Notes: generated from the sequence alone by a model not told the origin. Counted from the stretch's first letter, positions 35,501 through 45,572 are shown. The stretch: 64,000 bases of DNA from Cordilura impudica (GCA_963682025.1 OY821518.1:306193429-306257428); one strand, 5' to 3'. Numbers and translations: made by a program.

Positions 35501-36612
35501 CCCGACCCTGTATCGATCTCAAACTGAATGGGGTTATCTTGAACATTTAGGGTTACGAAAAATCGGTCGCAACTTGTTGAGGTGTTCTGATGTATATCGA
35601 CTACGCTTAAAATTCCATATTGATGAATGTTTTGAACTTGATGAGTTGATTCTTGATTCGATTTATCATCTTTTAAACGTGCTTTTATACATACCTTAAC
35701 TACATGACCAGTTTTGTTACATTCCGAGCATCTAAGATTATTCTTGTTGCTGCGACACTCTTTTGCATAGTGGTTGCTCCTACCACACCTTAGACAAAGT
35801 CCATCAAGGCCCAATGCTTTGTAATCAATTTCATACTTTCCCTGCTTCGATTTGCTCTGATGAGATTTTCGTTGATTTTTTTGTTTATTTTTTTCAGCTT
35901 TACCAGAAATTTTGTTAATTTCTTGAGAATTTAATTGACTTGTTTTATTAGCAAGTTCTCTGGAATCAATTTTCGCCGCTTCGAGAGCCAACGCCTTTGA
36001 CACAATGTCTGAAAACTCAGATAGTTGTGGTGACTGTAGCAATTGTTCACGAATATTATTATCCTTCAGACCTCGAATAAATTGCGCGCGAAGAAATATC
36101 TCAGCTACGGATTTTTTGCATTGACAGTAAAATTCGCAATCACCGATGTCAGTTCTGAGTGCTGCAACAAACTCTGATATCGATTGTTGATCTGTTTGAT
36201 ATTTCGATAAAAATTGATGCTGTGATACCAACACATTTTGTTTCGGCGATAAATGTCCCTCTAAAAGTTTCACCAACTCATCGTACTTCAGCTCACTCGT
36301 TGTTCTTGGTGAAGCCAGTGCTGTCACTGTGTTGAAACTTTTAGCGCCAATTGAATTCAGCAATAGCCTTGCACAGTATTCTTTGTTGTTGTTGATATTT
36401 TTCATGCGGGTGTAATTTTCAAACCTCAATTTATAATTGCGGAATGATTCCTTTGAAATGTCCAACACTTCGAAATTTGGAACTAATGCAATGTTTGTGT
36501 TCGGGCCTAATTGATTTGATGAACCTGCGCCTGTTGATGTTGCGTTGTTTGTCATTTGTTCTAGAATTTTCTGCTGCATTTCCAGAAATTTTGCAAACTG
36601 TTCGGCGTTCAT
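32503..36612 (-). CDS. Gag-Pol polyprotein of a Ty3/gypsy retrotransposon, intact, 1369 residues
   Basis: Encodes the structural and enzymatic polyprotein for reverse transcription and integration. I use the ATG at 36612 (MNAEQFAKFLEMQ); the frame is open 12 codons further but only from TTG. Order: Gag to about residue 260; two zinc knuckles near 272-310 (CLRCGRSNHYAKEC, CSECNKTGHVVKVC); aspartic protease near 365 (IDTGSGYTF); reverse transcriptase with YFDD near 650; RNase H from about 797 (CDASPTG, TDNQPL); integrase with an HHCC zinc site from about 1010 (HQTHIGI...CEACMN) and D,D,E at about 1073, 1130 and 1164 (HIDYAG, SDNAKIF, NGLAERN). All catalytic residues I can check are present. No frameshift separates gag and pol. 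Clade is uncertain; fused gag-pol without env recalls mag/CsRn1-type elements. Confidence 0.95.
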   Translation of the reverse strand: MNAEQFAKFLEMQQKILEQMTNNATSTGAGSSNQLGPNTNIALVPNFEVLDISKESFRNYKLRFENYTRMKNINNNKEYCARLLLNSIGAKSFNTVTALASPRTTSELKYDELVKLLEGHLSPKQNVLVSQHQFLSKYQTDQQSISEFVAALRTDIGDCEFYCQCKKSVAEIFLRAQFIRGLKDNNIREQLLQSPQLSEFSDIVSKALALEAAKIDSRELANKTSQLNSQEINKISGKAEKNKQKNQRKSHQSKSKQGKYEIDYKALGLDGLCLRCGRSNHYAKECRSNKNNLRCSECNKTGHVVKVCIKARLKDDKSNQESTHQVQNIHQYGILSVVDIHQNTSTSCDRFFVTLNVQDNPIQFEIDTGSGYTFLPRDQFSKLNLNVPLLPANLSFRSYTKDIFTPDGKILVKGEYEGTSIVDEIYIVPEEYTALLGRQWIRKLNINLNEINSSYATNQINIVNKIDSILNEFQDIFKPKIGCVKQYTISLKLRNDAKPIFTRQREIPYALVQKVNHELDQLEASGVISKTEISDWGSPLVVIPKSDGGVRLCVDYKVGVNERLVDAHSPIRKIEDIFNCLRNSKYFCTLDLYKAYLHIPVDDDSRKIQTMSTHRGTYKVNRLSFGIKTAPSEFNRIINQILHDIPKTEAYFDDIIIHGATKSECLENLSKCLHQLRKYDLHLNKDKCRFFQEEIEFLGHVIKLNQILKSKSKISSIIELPKPESVEDVRRFLGMVTYYSRFIPNCSTLTSPLRSLTKKNATFKWTLQCEKAFNNIKEEIASDRVLAPYNPRLPLQLACDASPTGIAGVLSHIIGDEERPIAFASRSLTEAEKNYSQIDREALAIVFSVDYFYQYLFARSFILITDNQPLVRIFHQNAKLPQMTFSRLQRYAAFLSGFNYKVVYKKGIENVNADCLSRAPVKSPLLNDTAINEEVNLLCESSVQQISTFNLNFKTLQAETNKDQHLSMLVHNLRTNCVENTMFTLNNGIVFRGQRVVIPNSLQSSVLTELHQTHIGISKMKQLARRYVYWKSIDKDIEHLVRECEACMNVKSNPPKAKLHTWEEPEHNWQRIHIDYAGVFQEHFYLVVMDAKSKWAEIGLTPFSPTSKSTIELLLDLFSRHGYPDVIVSDNAKIFTSDEFQSFCTNAGIFQKLIAPGHPATNGLAERNVQTLKNRLKAMKDDPRPIRQKIREILFRYRATPLANGKTPSEQYLNRQIRIQLDALKPPKIQIRNSTDRRKARQLSEGDRVQARYYASNKNLWKLGTVTKKFGHLHYQVKLDDGYIFKRHIDQLRLTEIPPSINSDVIQPQKDPGPKVPSPDLQDLILFPTQAENLDDQNTDEVPSTPTQQSLRRTARQRRGPAYLNDYVF

Positions 36613-36709
36613 TGTGGATTTTTTTTTTCTGCACTTGATTTTTGGCAATTTCTTAAAATTAATTGAATTTTCTGATATTTTGATTTTTCGGTTTTAACTC
36701 GTCGCCAAT

Positions 36710-36923
36710 TATTGTGTTTCTTTTATATATAACACGCTTTATTAAATTCAATTAAAAAGAAAGATACGTTAAGGTACAAAATGTTAAAGCTGTAAAAAGT
36801 ATGTATAAGTATATATGACTTGCATATCTCTATGTACAAAAAGGAGAATAATGTAAATGTCAAAACGAATAGATCAGATGTTGGTACTAACAATGTTGCC
36901 ATATTACAGTTGAAGATACAATA
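36710..36923 (-). repeat. 5' LTR of the gypsy element
   Basis: 214 bp. As the minus-strand upstream LTR it would carry the promoter. Short AT-rich TATA-like stretches are present (TATATATGACTTGC region on the plus strand). Confidence 0.93.
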
Positions 36924-37624
36924 ATATGTTTTTTTTTAAAACGATATTTCTTAAAAACGTTACCAACGATTTTCATATTTTTGCTCTATTTGTAAACTAG
37001 TAGTCCTAATCTATAAACTCTCATATAGGGCTAAGCCCCTCCTCGAACCATTTGGTCCAATTTTGCCATTTAATTTTCTCATATAGTAGTATAAAAAAAT
37101 TTCATGTTTTTTTTAAAACGATATTTCTTAAAAACGTTACCAACGATTTTCATTTTTTTGCTCTTTTTGTAAACTAGTGGTCCTAATCTATAAACTCTCA
37201 TATAGGGCTAAGCCCCTCCTCGAACCATTTGGTCCAATTTTGCCATTTTATTTTCTCATATAGTAGTATAAAAAAATTTCATATGTTTTTTTTAAAATGA
37301 TATTTCGTACTTTGATCTTTTCGTAAAATTCAATTTTTTCTTATTTTTTTTATAATTTACTAGTCCTAATCTACAAATGCCATTATATGGCTAAATCCCT
37401 CAACTTATTTGTAAAACGTATTTAATTTCCGTAGTTATCTTAAAAAAAACATACAAACATATTAGTTCAACATTCTCTATATACATAACATTTTGTAGAA
37501 CGTATTTAACTTTCGTAGTTATCTTCACAAAAATTCTGTTAATTTAACAGCCTCTGTTAAGTTTTTAACATTTTTGAAAAACGTAGTTAACTTTCGTCGC
37601 TAACTTCACACCCTTGTAATTTTT

Positions 37625-37967
37625 ATATATATATATAGATTATATTACAATAAAAACCATTACTTTACTTGGGTTTCCTAATTGTTGAAGTAATGAACGG
37701 GCGGACAAATTTAATTTTCATTCGTTTTAAAGATAACGTAGGATCAAAAATATACAACAGTTGTCGTAGCCTTGTAACAGTGCCCTCAAATAAACTTAGG
37801 CGTACCAACCAAACCAAAACATAAAATAAAAGCAAATTTGGCGATTAATAACAAATTCTAAACGCGTTTTACTAAACAAAAACAAGCAAACGTAAAAGGA
37901 ACACTAAACAATTAACAACAACATTGATTTAAGTTTCAAACCAGTTGGTGTTTAACACAATTAAAAA
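37625..37967. other. Short AT-rich gap between foldback element and PAL copy E
   Basis: Starts with a short TA run (37624-37638). No gene was seen. Confidence 0.45.
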
Positions 37968-38431
37968 ACAAGTAAGAAAATTATAGTCGGTCTAGACCGA
38001 CTATACGATACCCTATACCATGGTTAAGAGACCCTATCTCTCCGGTCCAACTAATTGCATATAGAAAATAAGCATAAACTAAATTTGGGTGGCATTGTTA
38101 TTAATTTTTTTTTTTTTGGCTGCAGATATGAAAAAGTTCATATCGGGTGCTATATTTATATGGGGACTATGGGGTCTATGACTAAGAATTATCCTATAGG
38201 GATTATTTTTCGACCATTGATTAATGGATATAATAAGCGCATACAAACCCAATTTTACTGGGATCTATATGATAATTTGGATCTTATGGCAATTTATGTC
38301 GATTTCATAGGGGTCATTTTTATGGGGACTAGGTCTGAACATGGACCGAATTTCACCAATTTCAAAAGCGTTCATCCTATGGCTGATAAAAGATTATATA
38401 CCAAATTTCATCAAAATATATTCATATTTGC

Positions 38432-39412
38432 AGAAAAAATTTATGACTTTTCAGCTGAAACAGAACTCTTCATTGACGGATCCTTTAAGAATGGCTTAAC
38501 CTCTTATGCGGTGGTCCAACATTTACCCAACTCAAGTTGGTTAGTGGTCAAACAGAGTCTCTTAACGGTATATTCCGGCATATTTTCGGCTGAACTCGCG
38601 GCGATTAATGTAGCAATTACTTTTGCGATACTCAAAAACACAAAAACTATAATATGTTCAGCCAGTCTAAGTGCCGTTAAGGCTTTTCTTTATAACAAAA
38701 ATAATATGTATGACAAAATTCTGAAGAAGCCTAATGTACGCCATCCTATTCTTATTCTGTGGATACCCTCACACATCGGTATTATTGGTAATGAATATGC
38801 GGACAGCGCAGCCAAACAGGCTATCAAAATGCCACTTATTACTGAAATGTCATGCTTTCATCAGTTTATTAGCAACAGCTTTAAATCGAAGTATTACCCA
38901 AATCTACAGTTGGAGTGGCAAAATTCGACATGTTTTTTAAGGCTACACAATCCAGATTAAAAAAGACCCAGATATCACCATATTTACACCAGATACCAGT
39001 GTATATTACTGGCACGCCTTAGAGTTGGAAAAGTGTTTTTTAATACCATTATTATAACCACTCCAAACTCTCTACAATGCGAGCTATGCCATCAAAGTAT
39101 GAATATCCTCCATATCCTATTTCCAAAATGAATAAACCGTTGGCGGAGATTTTGGATTGTTTTGAGCCCGGTAAACTCTTCGAGATAAAACAATCTTTTC
39201 ACAAACACAACATAACTGAAATTTAAACCAATACCATTAAATACTTTCCTTCTCAATTTTCAAAGTTAATTTTTATTTTTTGAATTTTATTATATTTTCA
39301 TTACCTTAATCACTACGCGCATTATGGTCAAGTTACCCGGCGCTTTTCTTTTTCTGGTATTTTGTAAATTTATTTACAAAATATATTTTAATAAATAAAT
39401 AAATATATAAAT
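38432..39412 (+). mobile_element. 5'-truncated non-LTR retrotransposon with RNase H domain
   Basis: Target duplication AAATATATTCATATTTGC at 38414-38431 and 39413-39430 (18 bp). The 3' tail is a degenerate (TAAA)n run just before the second copy. The body begins inside the pol-encoded RNase H domain. An RNase H after the RT domain and a simple-repeat tail suggest the I/LOA/R1-type group rather than jockey, but the RT is absent so the clade is inference. Confidence 0.85.
38433..38960 (+). pseudogene. RNase H domain fragment of the truncated non-LTR element
   Basis: Starts in frame with the host repeat, then gives TELFIDGSFKNGLTSYAVVQ (first Asp), SAELAAINVAI (Glu), ICSASLSAVKAF and WIPSHIGIIGNEYADSAAK (last Asp). 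In the third block the usual SDS reads SAS, so the third catalytic Asp is replaced by Ala. A stop follows HNPD. Later bases (about 39060-39180) still show a C..C..H-like remnant (LQCELCHQS) in broken frames. The open frame beginning at 38055 is a chance fusion of PAL repeat with this fragment. Confidence 0.8.
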
Positions 39413-39615
39413 AAATATATTCATATTTGCGACCTGTAGTTTGATTACAAGGTTTACAAGTGATTTTGAGTCGATCGGTATAATAAAAGATGGGTATAGG
39501 TCAAATATTTTTGGTAGTTACAAACAGCAGCACAAGGTCATTATACCCAAACCACATAGTGGTATAGGGTATAATAAAACACAAATAATAAAAGTAAAAC
39601 ACAAATACAAATAAA

Positions 39616-40366
39616 ACAAGTAAGAAAATTATAGTCAGTCTAGACCGACTGTATATCCGACCGACCACCGTATATCTTAGGTCCAACTAATTAGATATAG
39701 AAAATAAGCATAAACAAAATTTGAGTAGCAGTGTTATTAATTTGTTTATCTTCGGATATGAAAAAGTTCATGTCGAATGCCATATTTATATGAGGACTAG
39801 GTCGAAAAATGAACCGATCCTGACCATATTTGGTAAGGTCACTTATTTTTTCAAAAAAAAAAAAACAATTTTAGAAAAATCTGTGCAATATTTTTGTTTT
39901 TTGTTAGATTTTAGGGATGATCGGAATCATATGGAGGCTATGACTAAGAATTGTCCTATAGGGATTATTTACTACTGATAAATGGAAGTAATAAACATAT
40001 ACAATCCCAAGTTGACCGAGATCTATATGATAATTTGGATGTTATGGAAATTTAAGTCGATCTCAAAGGGGTCTTTTTATGGGGACTTGGTATCAACATG
40101 AACCTATTTTCACCAATTTCAATAGTGTTCATCCTATTGCCGATAGAAACTTATATAGTAATTTAATCAAAATTTATTCATATTTGCGGCCTGAAGTTTG
40201 ATTACAATGTTTACATGGACACAAAGACGGACGGACGGACATCGGTTAATCGACTGATTCTGAGTCGATCAGTATAATAAAAGATGGGTCTAGGTCAAAT
40301 TTTGTTTGGTAGGTACAAACATCAGCACAAAGTCATTATACCCTGACCACAGGGTATAGGGTATAA
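39616..40366 (+). mobile_element. PAL repeat, copy F
   Basis: Starts ACAAGTAAGAAAATTATAG only 41 bp after copy E. The palindrome carries a mismatch (AGTCAGTCTAGACCGACT). It keeps GACGGACGGACGGACATCGG and ends AGGGTATAGGGTATAA. Two PAL copies in tandem array-like order. Confidence 0.8.
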
Positions 40367-42231
40367 AAAACATTAGCGGCGAGATTGGATTAATAACGCT
40401 AGTTAACAAATTTAAACTTTATTCTAGATCTAAATTGTGAATGGGTGGACTTTACTAATTTTGCTGAATTTACTGGTATGATATGCCTAACAATACTCAT
40501 ATTAACCCATTAACGTGGCCAAGTTGTTGAATAAGTGCTAATTTTTTGTTTAAACAAATTTCGTTTCATTGCATTTTGCGAGCTTGTAAACGAATTTAGG
40601 CTTTTTTAGACACTTATAGTTTTAAAATGCTTGTACACAGTCCAAAAAAAAAACAGTAAAAATAGTTTACTAAAAAACATTGAGGCGGAAGGAAGCCTAA
40701 TCTAAGCGCAGAAAATGGCACTTTACCATCACGTGTCTTTGTTTAATGATATTAACATATTAATATCAATAGTTTTAGAGGATTGGACACGGAATAGAGG
40801 ATGAAAAATATTTAGTAAAATTGGTTGATATAAAAGGTTATACAATTGTAAATATTACACCACATTAGAAATCATGTACAGGCGTTTCCGCAGTGGAAAT
40901 CATGAGGAGTCGAAATCTGTTAGCCATATTACAGAATATTTTCTAGATTTGAAATTGACGAAATATGGACGTACTAGGGTAGATTCGTATTGTACGTACC
41001 ATAATACGTACTAATTGATACAATTATGTAGATATACCTATCACATACAGATACAAAGTGGCTGTATAGCAGTGTAATACGTATTAAATGCATACATTTA
41101 TATATCAAAACTAAATTAATCATTAAGGAAAAGAAAAATACAAAGAATTAAATTATACAATTTCAGACAAATTCAAGACTGAGACTAAAAAAATTCCCTT
41201 TAACTTATAGTAAAAATAAAAATTATATACACTTGCATGGAAAAATATATTCATCCAATTCACAAAGCATTGAAAAGTCGTAAGTTGTAAAGTAACACAT
41301 TTAAAAAATTAATTAGTATAGTTGGGTTCTTCAGCCTATCGAATAGCCATGCAATAAATTCTTAAAAACTGATTAAATAGTAAACAACAAAAAAACAGCT
41401 GAATGCTAAATGTTATACTGATAAAACGTATGTGGTAACAAAGTTGTATTTGTTTATAATATACGTAATATATGTACCTATTTATATATGTATTATACAA
41501 CTGTTGTAATATTTAGCGACATACTTACGACACAATACAAGACTTTGTGAATTGGCCTTTTGTTTAATGGAAAATTTGAATGCTTTATACCAACGAATAT
41601 GCACCGATTATACATGAACCAAACTGTCAATAACAGAATCTTAATAAGTGATAAAGAACATGCAACAAAATGTATAAAGTGGCCAATTAGGTTTTTTTTT
41701 TAATATGGAAGTTTAATAAAGATATGAATAATGAAGTTAGAATTATTCAGTAGTTTATTAGTTGACTACAAATTATAAAATATTAGACAAAATATAAAAA
41801 AAAAACTTACCATATAGTTGAATATTGATGATGATGTTAATGGTGAAGGTGAATGCGATAATAATGCAAGCTATAAATCAATTTGTTAATCCAATTTCAA
41901 ATCCATTGATGGACAGTGATGACAGGTTGATGGTTAGTAGTAGTGGTAGTAGTAACGTAATGGTGGATTTATGATACCATTTATTGAAGAAACGTTTTAA
42001 ATGTCACTAATTATGTGTTCAAATGCACACACATATTAAACTTATTTTATTTAACCGTTTCTAAAGGAAAATAATAAGGTTTTTCTGAAATATTGTTTGT
42101 TACGTTTTTCATATTTTTTTTATTCTTTTGTAGCGATTATAATGCACGACGGACGAGCGAACGAACGAACAACCAGTGATGAGAATGATGAACGTACGTA
42201 CGAATATATAGTAGAGAAACAAATAGTATAA
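40367..42231. other. AT-rich region downstream of Pka-C1
   Basis: Probably includes the Pka-C1 3' UTR near its right end: an AATAAA on the minus strand at 42119-42124 lies about 110 nt past the stop. A GTA/GTG trinucleotide-like run occurs near 41936-41953. No other gene was recognised. Confidence 0.45.
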
Positions 42232-43293
42232 TTAGAATTCAGCAAACTCTTTGGCGCACTTTTCGGTGCTTGAGATCCGCAGCGCTTCTTCTTCGTAGTC
42301 ATCGAAATTACTGGTATCGCCGGGTCCTTTACACCGTGGCACAAACGGAGCCTCGATTTTTTTCTGGAAGATCGCTATCCAATCTGTGGAGGCAAACCAT
42401 TTCTGATTTTTAATATCGTTAACGCCCGCTTTCAAGTTCCCGTAGCGTTTGGTAAGATCTACCTGCAACAGATTGCGTAACAGATCTTTCAGATCCGAGC
42501 CAAAATGTGAAGGGAACCGAACTTTGCCCGAAACGATTTTCTCGTAAATCTGTATGGGCTGGTCGGCGAAGAAAGGCGGATAGCCAGCGGCCATTTCGTA
42601 GACCAGCACGCCAAGGGCCCACCAGTCGACGGCCTTATTGTAGCCCTTCGAGAGGATAATCTCAGGGGCGAGGTATTCAGGCGTGCCACAAAGAGTCCAG
42701 GTGCGACCCTTGACACGTTTGGCAAAACCAAAATCGGTTACCTTCAGGTAGCCTTGTGAGTCGATAAGCAGATTTTCCGGTTTTAAATCACGATAAATTA
42801 AATCGAGATAATGTAAATACTCGAAGGCTAGAACAATCTGAGCAGCATAAAAGCGTGAGTGGGGCTCCGAAAAGCGTCCTACCTTGCGCAGATGTGAAAA
42901 CATTTCACCCCCAGGCACATACTCGAGCACCATGTACAAGTTGGAGTTGTCCTTAAAGTGATAGCGTAGTGAAACCAAAAAAGGAAAAGAAATGGCCTGG
43001 AGAATACGTTTCTCGTTAAGCGTGTGCTCAACCTGCTTTAGCTTGACTACCTTCTGCTTGTCGAGTATCTTCATGGCGTAGTAGTCTTTTGTTGGCTTAT
43101 GTTGGACTATCATTACACGGCCGAATGAGCCGGTGCCCAACGTCTTAATGCGCTCAAAGTCATCGAGACATGCGGTATTTGTTGGATTGCGGCGCCATTT
43201 CTCCTCAAACTCCTCTTTGGCCTGTTCGAGAAACTCTTTAACAGTTTCGGCTGCATCCACTTTTTTATTCGACGTGGTAGCGTTGTTTCCCAT
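42232..43293 (-). CDS. Pka-C1: cAMP-dependent protein kinase catalytic subunit 1 (PKA-C)
   Basis: Cytosolic Ser/Thr kinase freed from regulatory subunits by cAMP. One uninterrupted frame of 353 residues from ATG 43293 ([18 protein letters not shown]), the canonical PKA-C start, with Gly2 as myristoylation site. Seen in order: glycine loop [16 protein letters not shown] with the ATP-binding Lys, catalytic [14 protein letters not shown], activation loop [15 protein letters not shown] with the PDK1-type Thr, and the C-terminal hydrophobic tail ending KEFAEF (FxxF). Length matches the family. It is nearly identical to the Drosophila protein as I remember it. No introns in the coding part. More GC-rich than its surroundings, as expected of a conserved exon. 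The gene is intact. Upstream an open in-frame extension exists but has no ATG. Confidence 0.97.
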   Translation of the reverse strand: MGNNATTSNKKVDAAETVKEFLEQAKEEFEEKWRRNPTNTACLDDFERIKTLGTGSFGRVMIVQHKPTKDYYAMKILDKQKVVKLKQVEHTLNEKRILQAISFPFLVSLRYHFKDNSNLYMVLEYVPGGEMFSHLRKVGRFSEPHSRFYAAQIVLAFEYLHYLDLIYRDLKPENLLIDSQGYLKVTDFGFAKRVKGRTWTLCGTPEYLAPEIILSKGYNKAVDWWALGVLVYEMAAGYPPFFADQPIQIYEKIVSGKVRFPSHFGSDLKDLLRNLLQVDLTKRYGNLKAGVNDIKNQKWFASTDWIAIFQKKIEAPFVPRCKGPGDTSNFDDYEEEALRISSTEKCAKEFAEF

Positions 43294-43772
43294 TTTTGAT
43301 AAGGTGCCGGTAAGAGCGGACAGTCGAAAGGTGGCTGTGGTCGACACTTGGGCTGTGGTGCTACTGCTGGTGATACTAGAGCCGACCTCCGAACTTTCGC
43401 CGGTGGTGGCTACGTTGGCACCTGCCTGCGTTGTAGATGACGAAGTCGAGGACGAATGAGGACCTGTAGGAGGTGTTATTTTGGTGCTTTTTTGCGCTCC
43501 GGCAACAGGGTGTAACAACGATGACGACGACGACGGTAATGTAGACGCCTGTGGCCTAGCAGAAGCAGAGTCCAATTTACTTGTCGTCAACGAGGGCGAC
43601 GACTTGCTCGATGACGCGCCGGGACTGCTCGGCTCAAGCTGCTGGGTAAGCTGTGTAGACTCCTGCTGCTGTATGCTCTTATTGTCGTCACTTGTAGAAT
43701 TAGAGTTGTTAGGTGTTTTTTTCTTTTTTAAAAAGCTCAAAATATGTTTCGCAATTTTGAAAAATTTTCAAT
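43294..43772 (-). other. In-frame open region upstream of the Pka-C1 start, no ATG
   Basis: About 150-160 codons upstream of MGNN are free of stops, beginning just after a TGA near 43770. The translation is Ser/Thr/Gln-rich low complexity ([35 protein letters not shown]). The first codon of the longest frame I read is TTG at 43740 and no ATG precedes MGNN. It is most simply 5' UTR. It would be coding only if an upstream exon spliced in with a start. Confidence 0.5.
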
Positions 43773-45572
43773 AAACCAGGTTAAAAAAAAAAATAATGTA
43801 TTTAACAGCAATATTGTTAAGGTTTAACTTCGCTGCTTCTTAAGTATTATTTTTTCTTTTCTTTTTGTACAATTTATTTGTTCTAACGGAAGATTTGGTT
43901 TATATTTTTGTTTATTGTTTCTTTATTAATCACTTTTTAGCTTATTTCTTAAATTTATTTTTAACACTTTTTACTTGATACTGAAAAAAGCAACAATTTT
44001 CTATTTATTGCAATGTATTCCATGTATTCGAATGAGAAAATTAATTATGATTTTCTTATTTAGTTAAGATCGATTGGTGTGTTTGTAATTAATCATGCTC
44101 TCACACATACACAAAATACATTTACTATCGTTTACATAAATGTGATTCGTTACAAAAATAGTATAATTGTGTTCCTAATGCAAAATTTAAGAACAATACC
44201 ATTTCCTAGTTACAACAAACAATATTTTAAAAACAATTTCAATAGGGTTTACGTAAATATGTATGTTTTAGGGGTTTTTAACTGTTTAGATCATTTTCCT
44301 TAAGCAAAATTTATTAATGTAAACAACTCTTGTTTTGCAAAACAAATACATTTAAGGAACAAGTGCATTCTACACATCTCACTTTCGTATCTCTTGATTT
44401 GTAAAATTTTGAAAATTGAGATTAAAAGATCACAACAGCTGATCGGTGTTATGCCTTAGATTAAATTCCATCATTTATTATTTTAAATTAAATTATTATC
44501 GGACTATAAAACTAAAGAAAAACACTGGTTTACGCACTTTAAGAGTGCATTCATCAGGTTTCGAAAATGTTTTTTAATTGTTTTTTTTAACACTTGTTTG
44601 AGAGTTATTGCTTTTCGTTATTTATATTAAGTTTATTCTTTACTATTTTCTTCTTTATATTCTATGTACTCGTTTTATTGCGATAATTTTCTTTGCGAAT
44701 GACTGCGTAGAGGAATTTAGTTTGAATGTATGTGTGCATGATTATCATTTTTTTTTTCTTTTTTTTCGCTATGTACACATTTTTCAAGTAATTTAGCCTC
44801 GAATTTTTTTAATACACTGGATTTTCTTTTTTGTGGTTAATTTTATTTTTTCCATTTGAAATAAATTTATTTTGAAATTTTCATTGTAAGATTTTTTTAA
44901 ATTGCGTGTTTAGCGTTTGTATTTGCAATTGAATAATCGATTTTTTGTTGCTGCTTCTCAATAAAGCTTTGTGAAAAAAATTCCACTTAAATCCAATTAT
45001 AGCAAAAATATAATTTGTACGAACTTTTTTGTTACTTGTTAATTTTTATACTTATTAAAATTTTTACTAAGTTGTATATAAAAATTATGTGCGATTCTTG
45101 TAATGCAACTTAAAACTTAGTGCATCAATTGATTGAAGTTGTTACTGTAATTTTCTTTTTTCTTTCTTTTTTAATACACCTTACTAAATCGCGAACCCGT
45201 TACGACATGTCATACTTCGGAATACAGACAGAAAACTGAAAGGAATAACGATAAGTTCTCCTTGATTTGGTTCCCCTTCATATTTATCAGTAAATTCTTT
45301 ACACATATTTTTATAAATAAAATACAACTCTATTATAGACATGGTTGATATAAGGGACGGTCATTTTATAATAGTAAGCTTTTGTTTGTAATTAAAAAAT
45401 GCTACCAAGTTCATATTTATCAATAATAATACAAGTGCATACTTTTGTAAACATTTATCAAACATTCTTCTAAAAACATCCTGAGAGATCCTGATCACTG
45501 CCTCAGTGAAGCAACGAGCCGAGAGGTTTCTCTGAAAGATAATTATTTTCGAAGGAGTTGCATATTGCTAAG
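43773..45572. other. AT-rich DNA between Pka-C1 and the copia-like element
   Basis: May contain Pka-C1 5' UTR, intron or promoter sequence. A small hairpin GCACTTTAAGAGTGC is at 44536-44550. No coding region is supported. Confidence 0.4.

Larger units (their letters stand above)
32256..36923 (-). mobile_element. Complete, apparently recent Ty3/gypsy LTR retrotransposon
   Basis: LTRs at 32256-32469 and 36710-36923 (214 bp each) look identical over their whole length. Each is bounded by TATTGT...ACAATA. ATATG flanks the insertion on both sides (32251-32255 and 36924-36928). Read on the minus strand, the 5' LTR is followed by TTGGCGACGAGT, a plausible tRNA primer site starting TGGCGACGAG. The 3' LTR is preceded by the purine run GTGGGAGAA. 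A single open gag-pol frame fills the interior; there is no env frame. Identical LTRs and an open frame argue for recent insertion and possible activity. It lies inside the right arm of the foldback element. Confidence 0.95.
29988..37615. mobile_element. Foldback transposon, long arms of 179 bp tandem units, 9 bp target duplication
   Basis: The two ends are inverted copies: AAGGGTGTGAAGTTAGCGAC at the left, GTCGCTAACTTCACACCCTT at the right. GTAATTTTT flanks both sides (29979-29987 and 37616-37624), a 9 bp target duplication. Each arm has an outer unique block of about 310 bp, then tandem 179 bp units: six in the left arm and four in the right. Without the nested gypsy insertion the element is about 2.96 kb. 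It has no transposase. The architecture is that of foldback elements; 9 bp duplications occur in Drosophila FB and in Mutator-like elements. The exact superfamily is unknown. Confidence 0.85.
31961..37615. repeat. Right arm of the foldback element, four units, split by the gypsy insertion
   Basis: The complementary box CCCCTCCTCGAACCATTT occurs at about 32006, 32185, 37037 and 37216. Subtracting the 4673 bp insertion from the third position restores the 179 bp period. The outer block 37296-37615 mirrors 29988-30305. Confidence 0.88.
37968..39574 (+). mobile_element. PAL repeat, copy E, split by a non-LTR insertion
   Basis: The left part 37968-38431 starts ACAAGTAAGAAAATTATAG and holds the perfect palindrome. 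The right part 39413-39574 resumes in register (TCATATTTGCGACCTG) and ends TGGTATAGGGTATAA. Between them sits a retrotransposon with an 18 bp target duplication, so this copy is older than that insertion. Some interior sequence, including the (GGAC)n block, is missing. Confidence 0.85.

Noticed and set aside
36613..36648. Starting the gypsy Gag-Pol at 36648
   Set aside because: That codon is TTG; the first ATG is at 36612.
30381..37230. Regularly spaced repeats resembling a CRISPR array
   Set aside because: The whole 179 bp unit is repeated without variable spacers, the arms are inverted, and the genome is eukaryotic. It is a foldback transposon.
42120..42731. Minus-strand frames overlapping Pka-C1 in other phases
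   Set aside because: Overlap a clearly conserved kinase frame; translations have no family features.
43294..43740. Calling a 502-residue PKA from 43740
   Set aside because: The first codon is TTG and no ATG precedes MGNN, which is the canonical PKA-C start with its myristoylation Gly.
43133..43774. Long plus-strand frames opposite the Pka-C1 exon
   Set aside because: They are antisense shadows of a GC-rich, conserved coding exon and its Ser-rich upstream region; no motifs.
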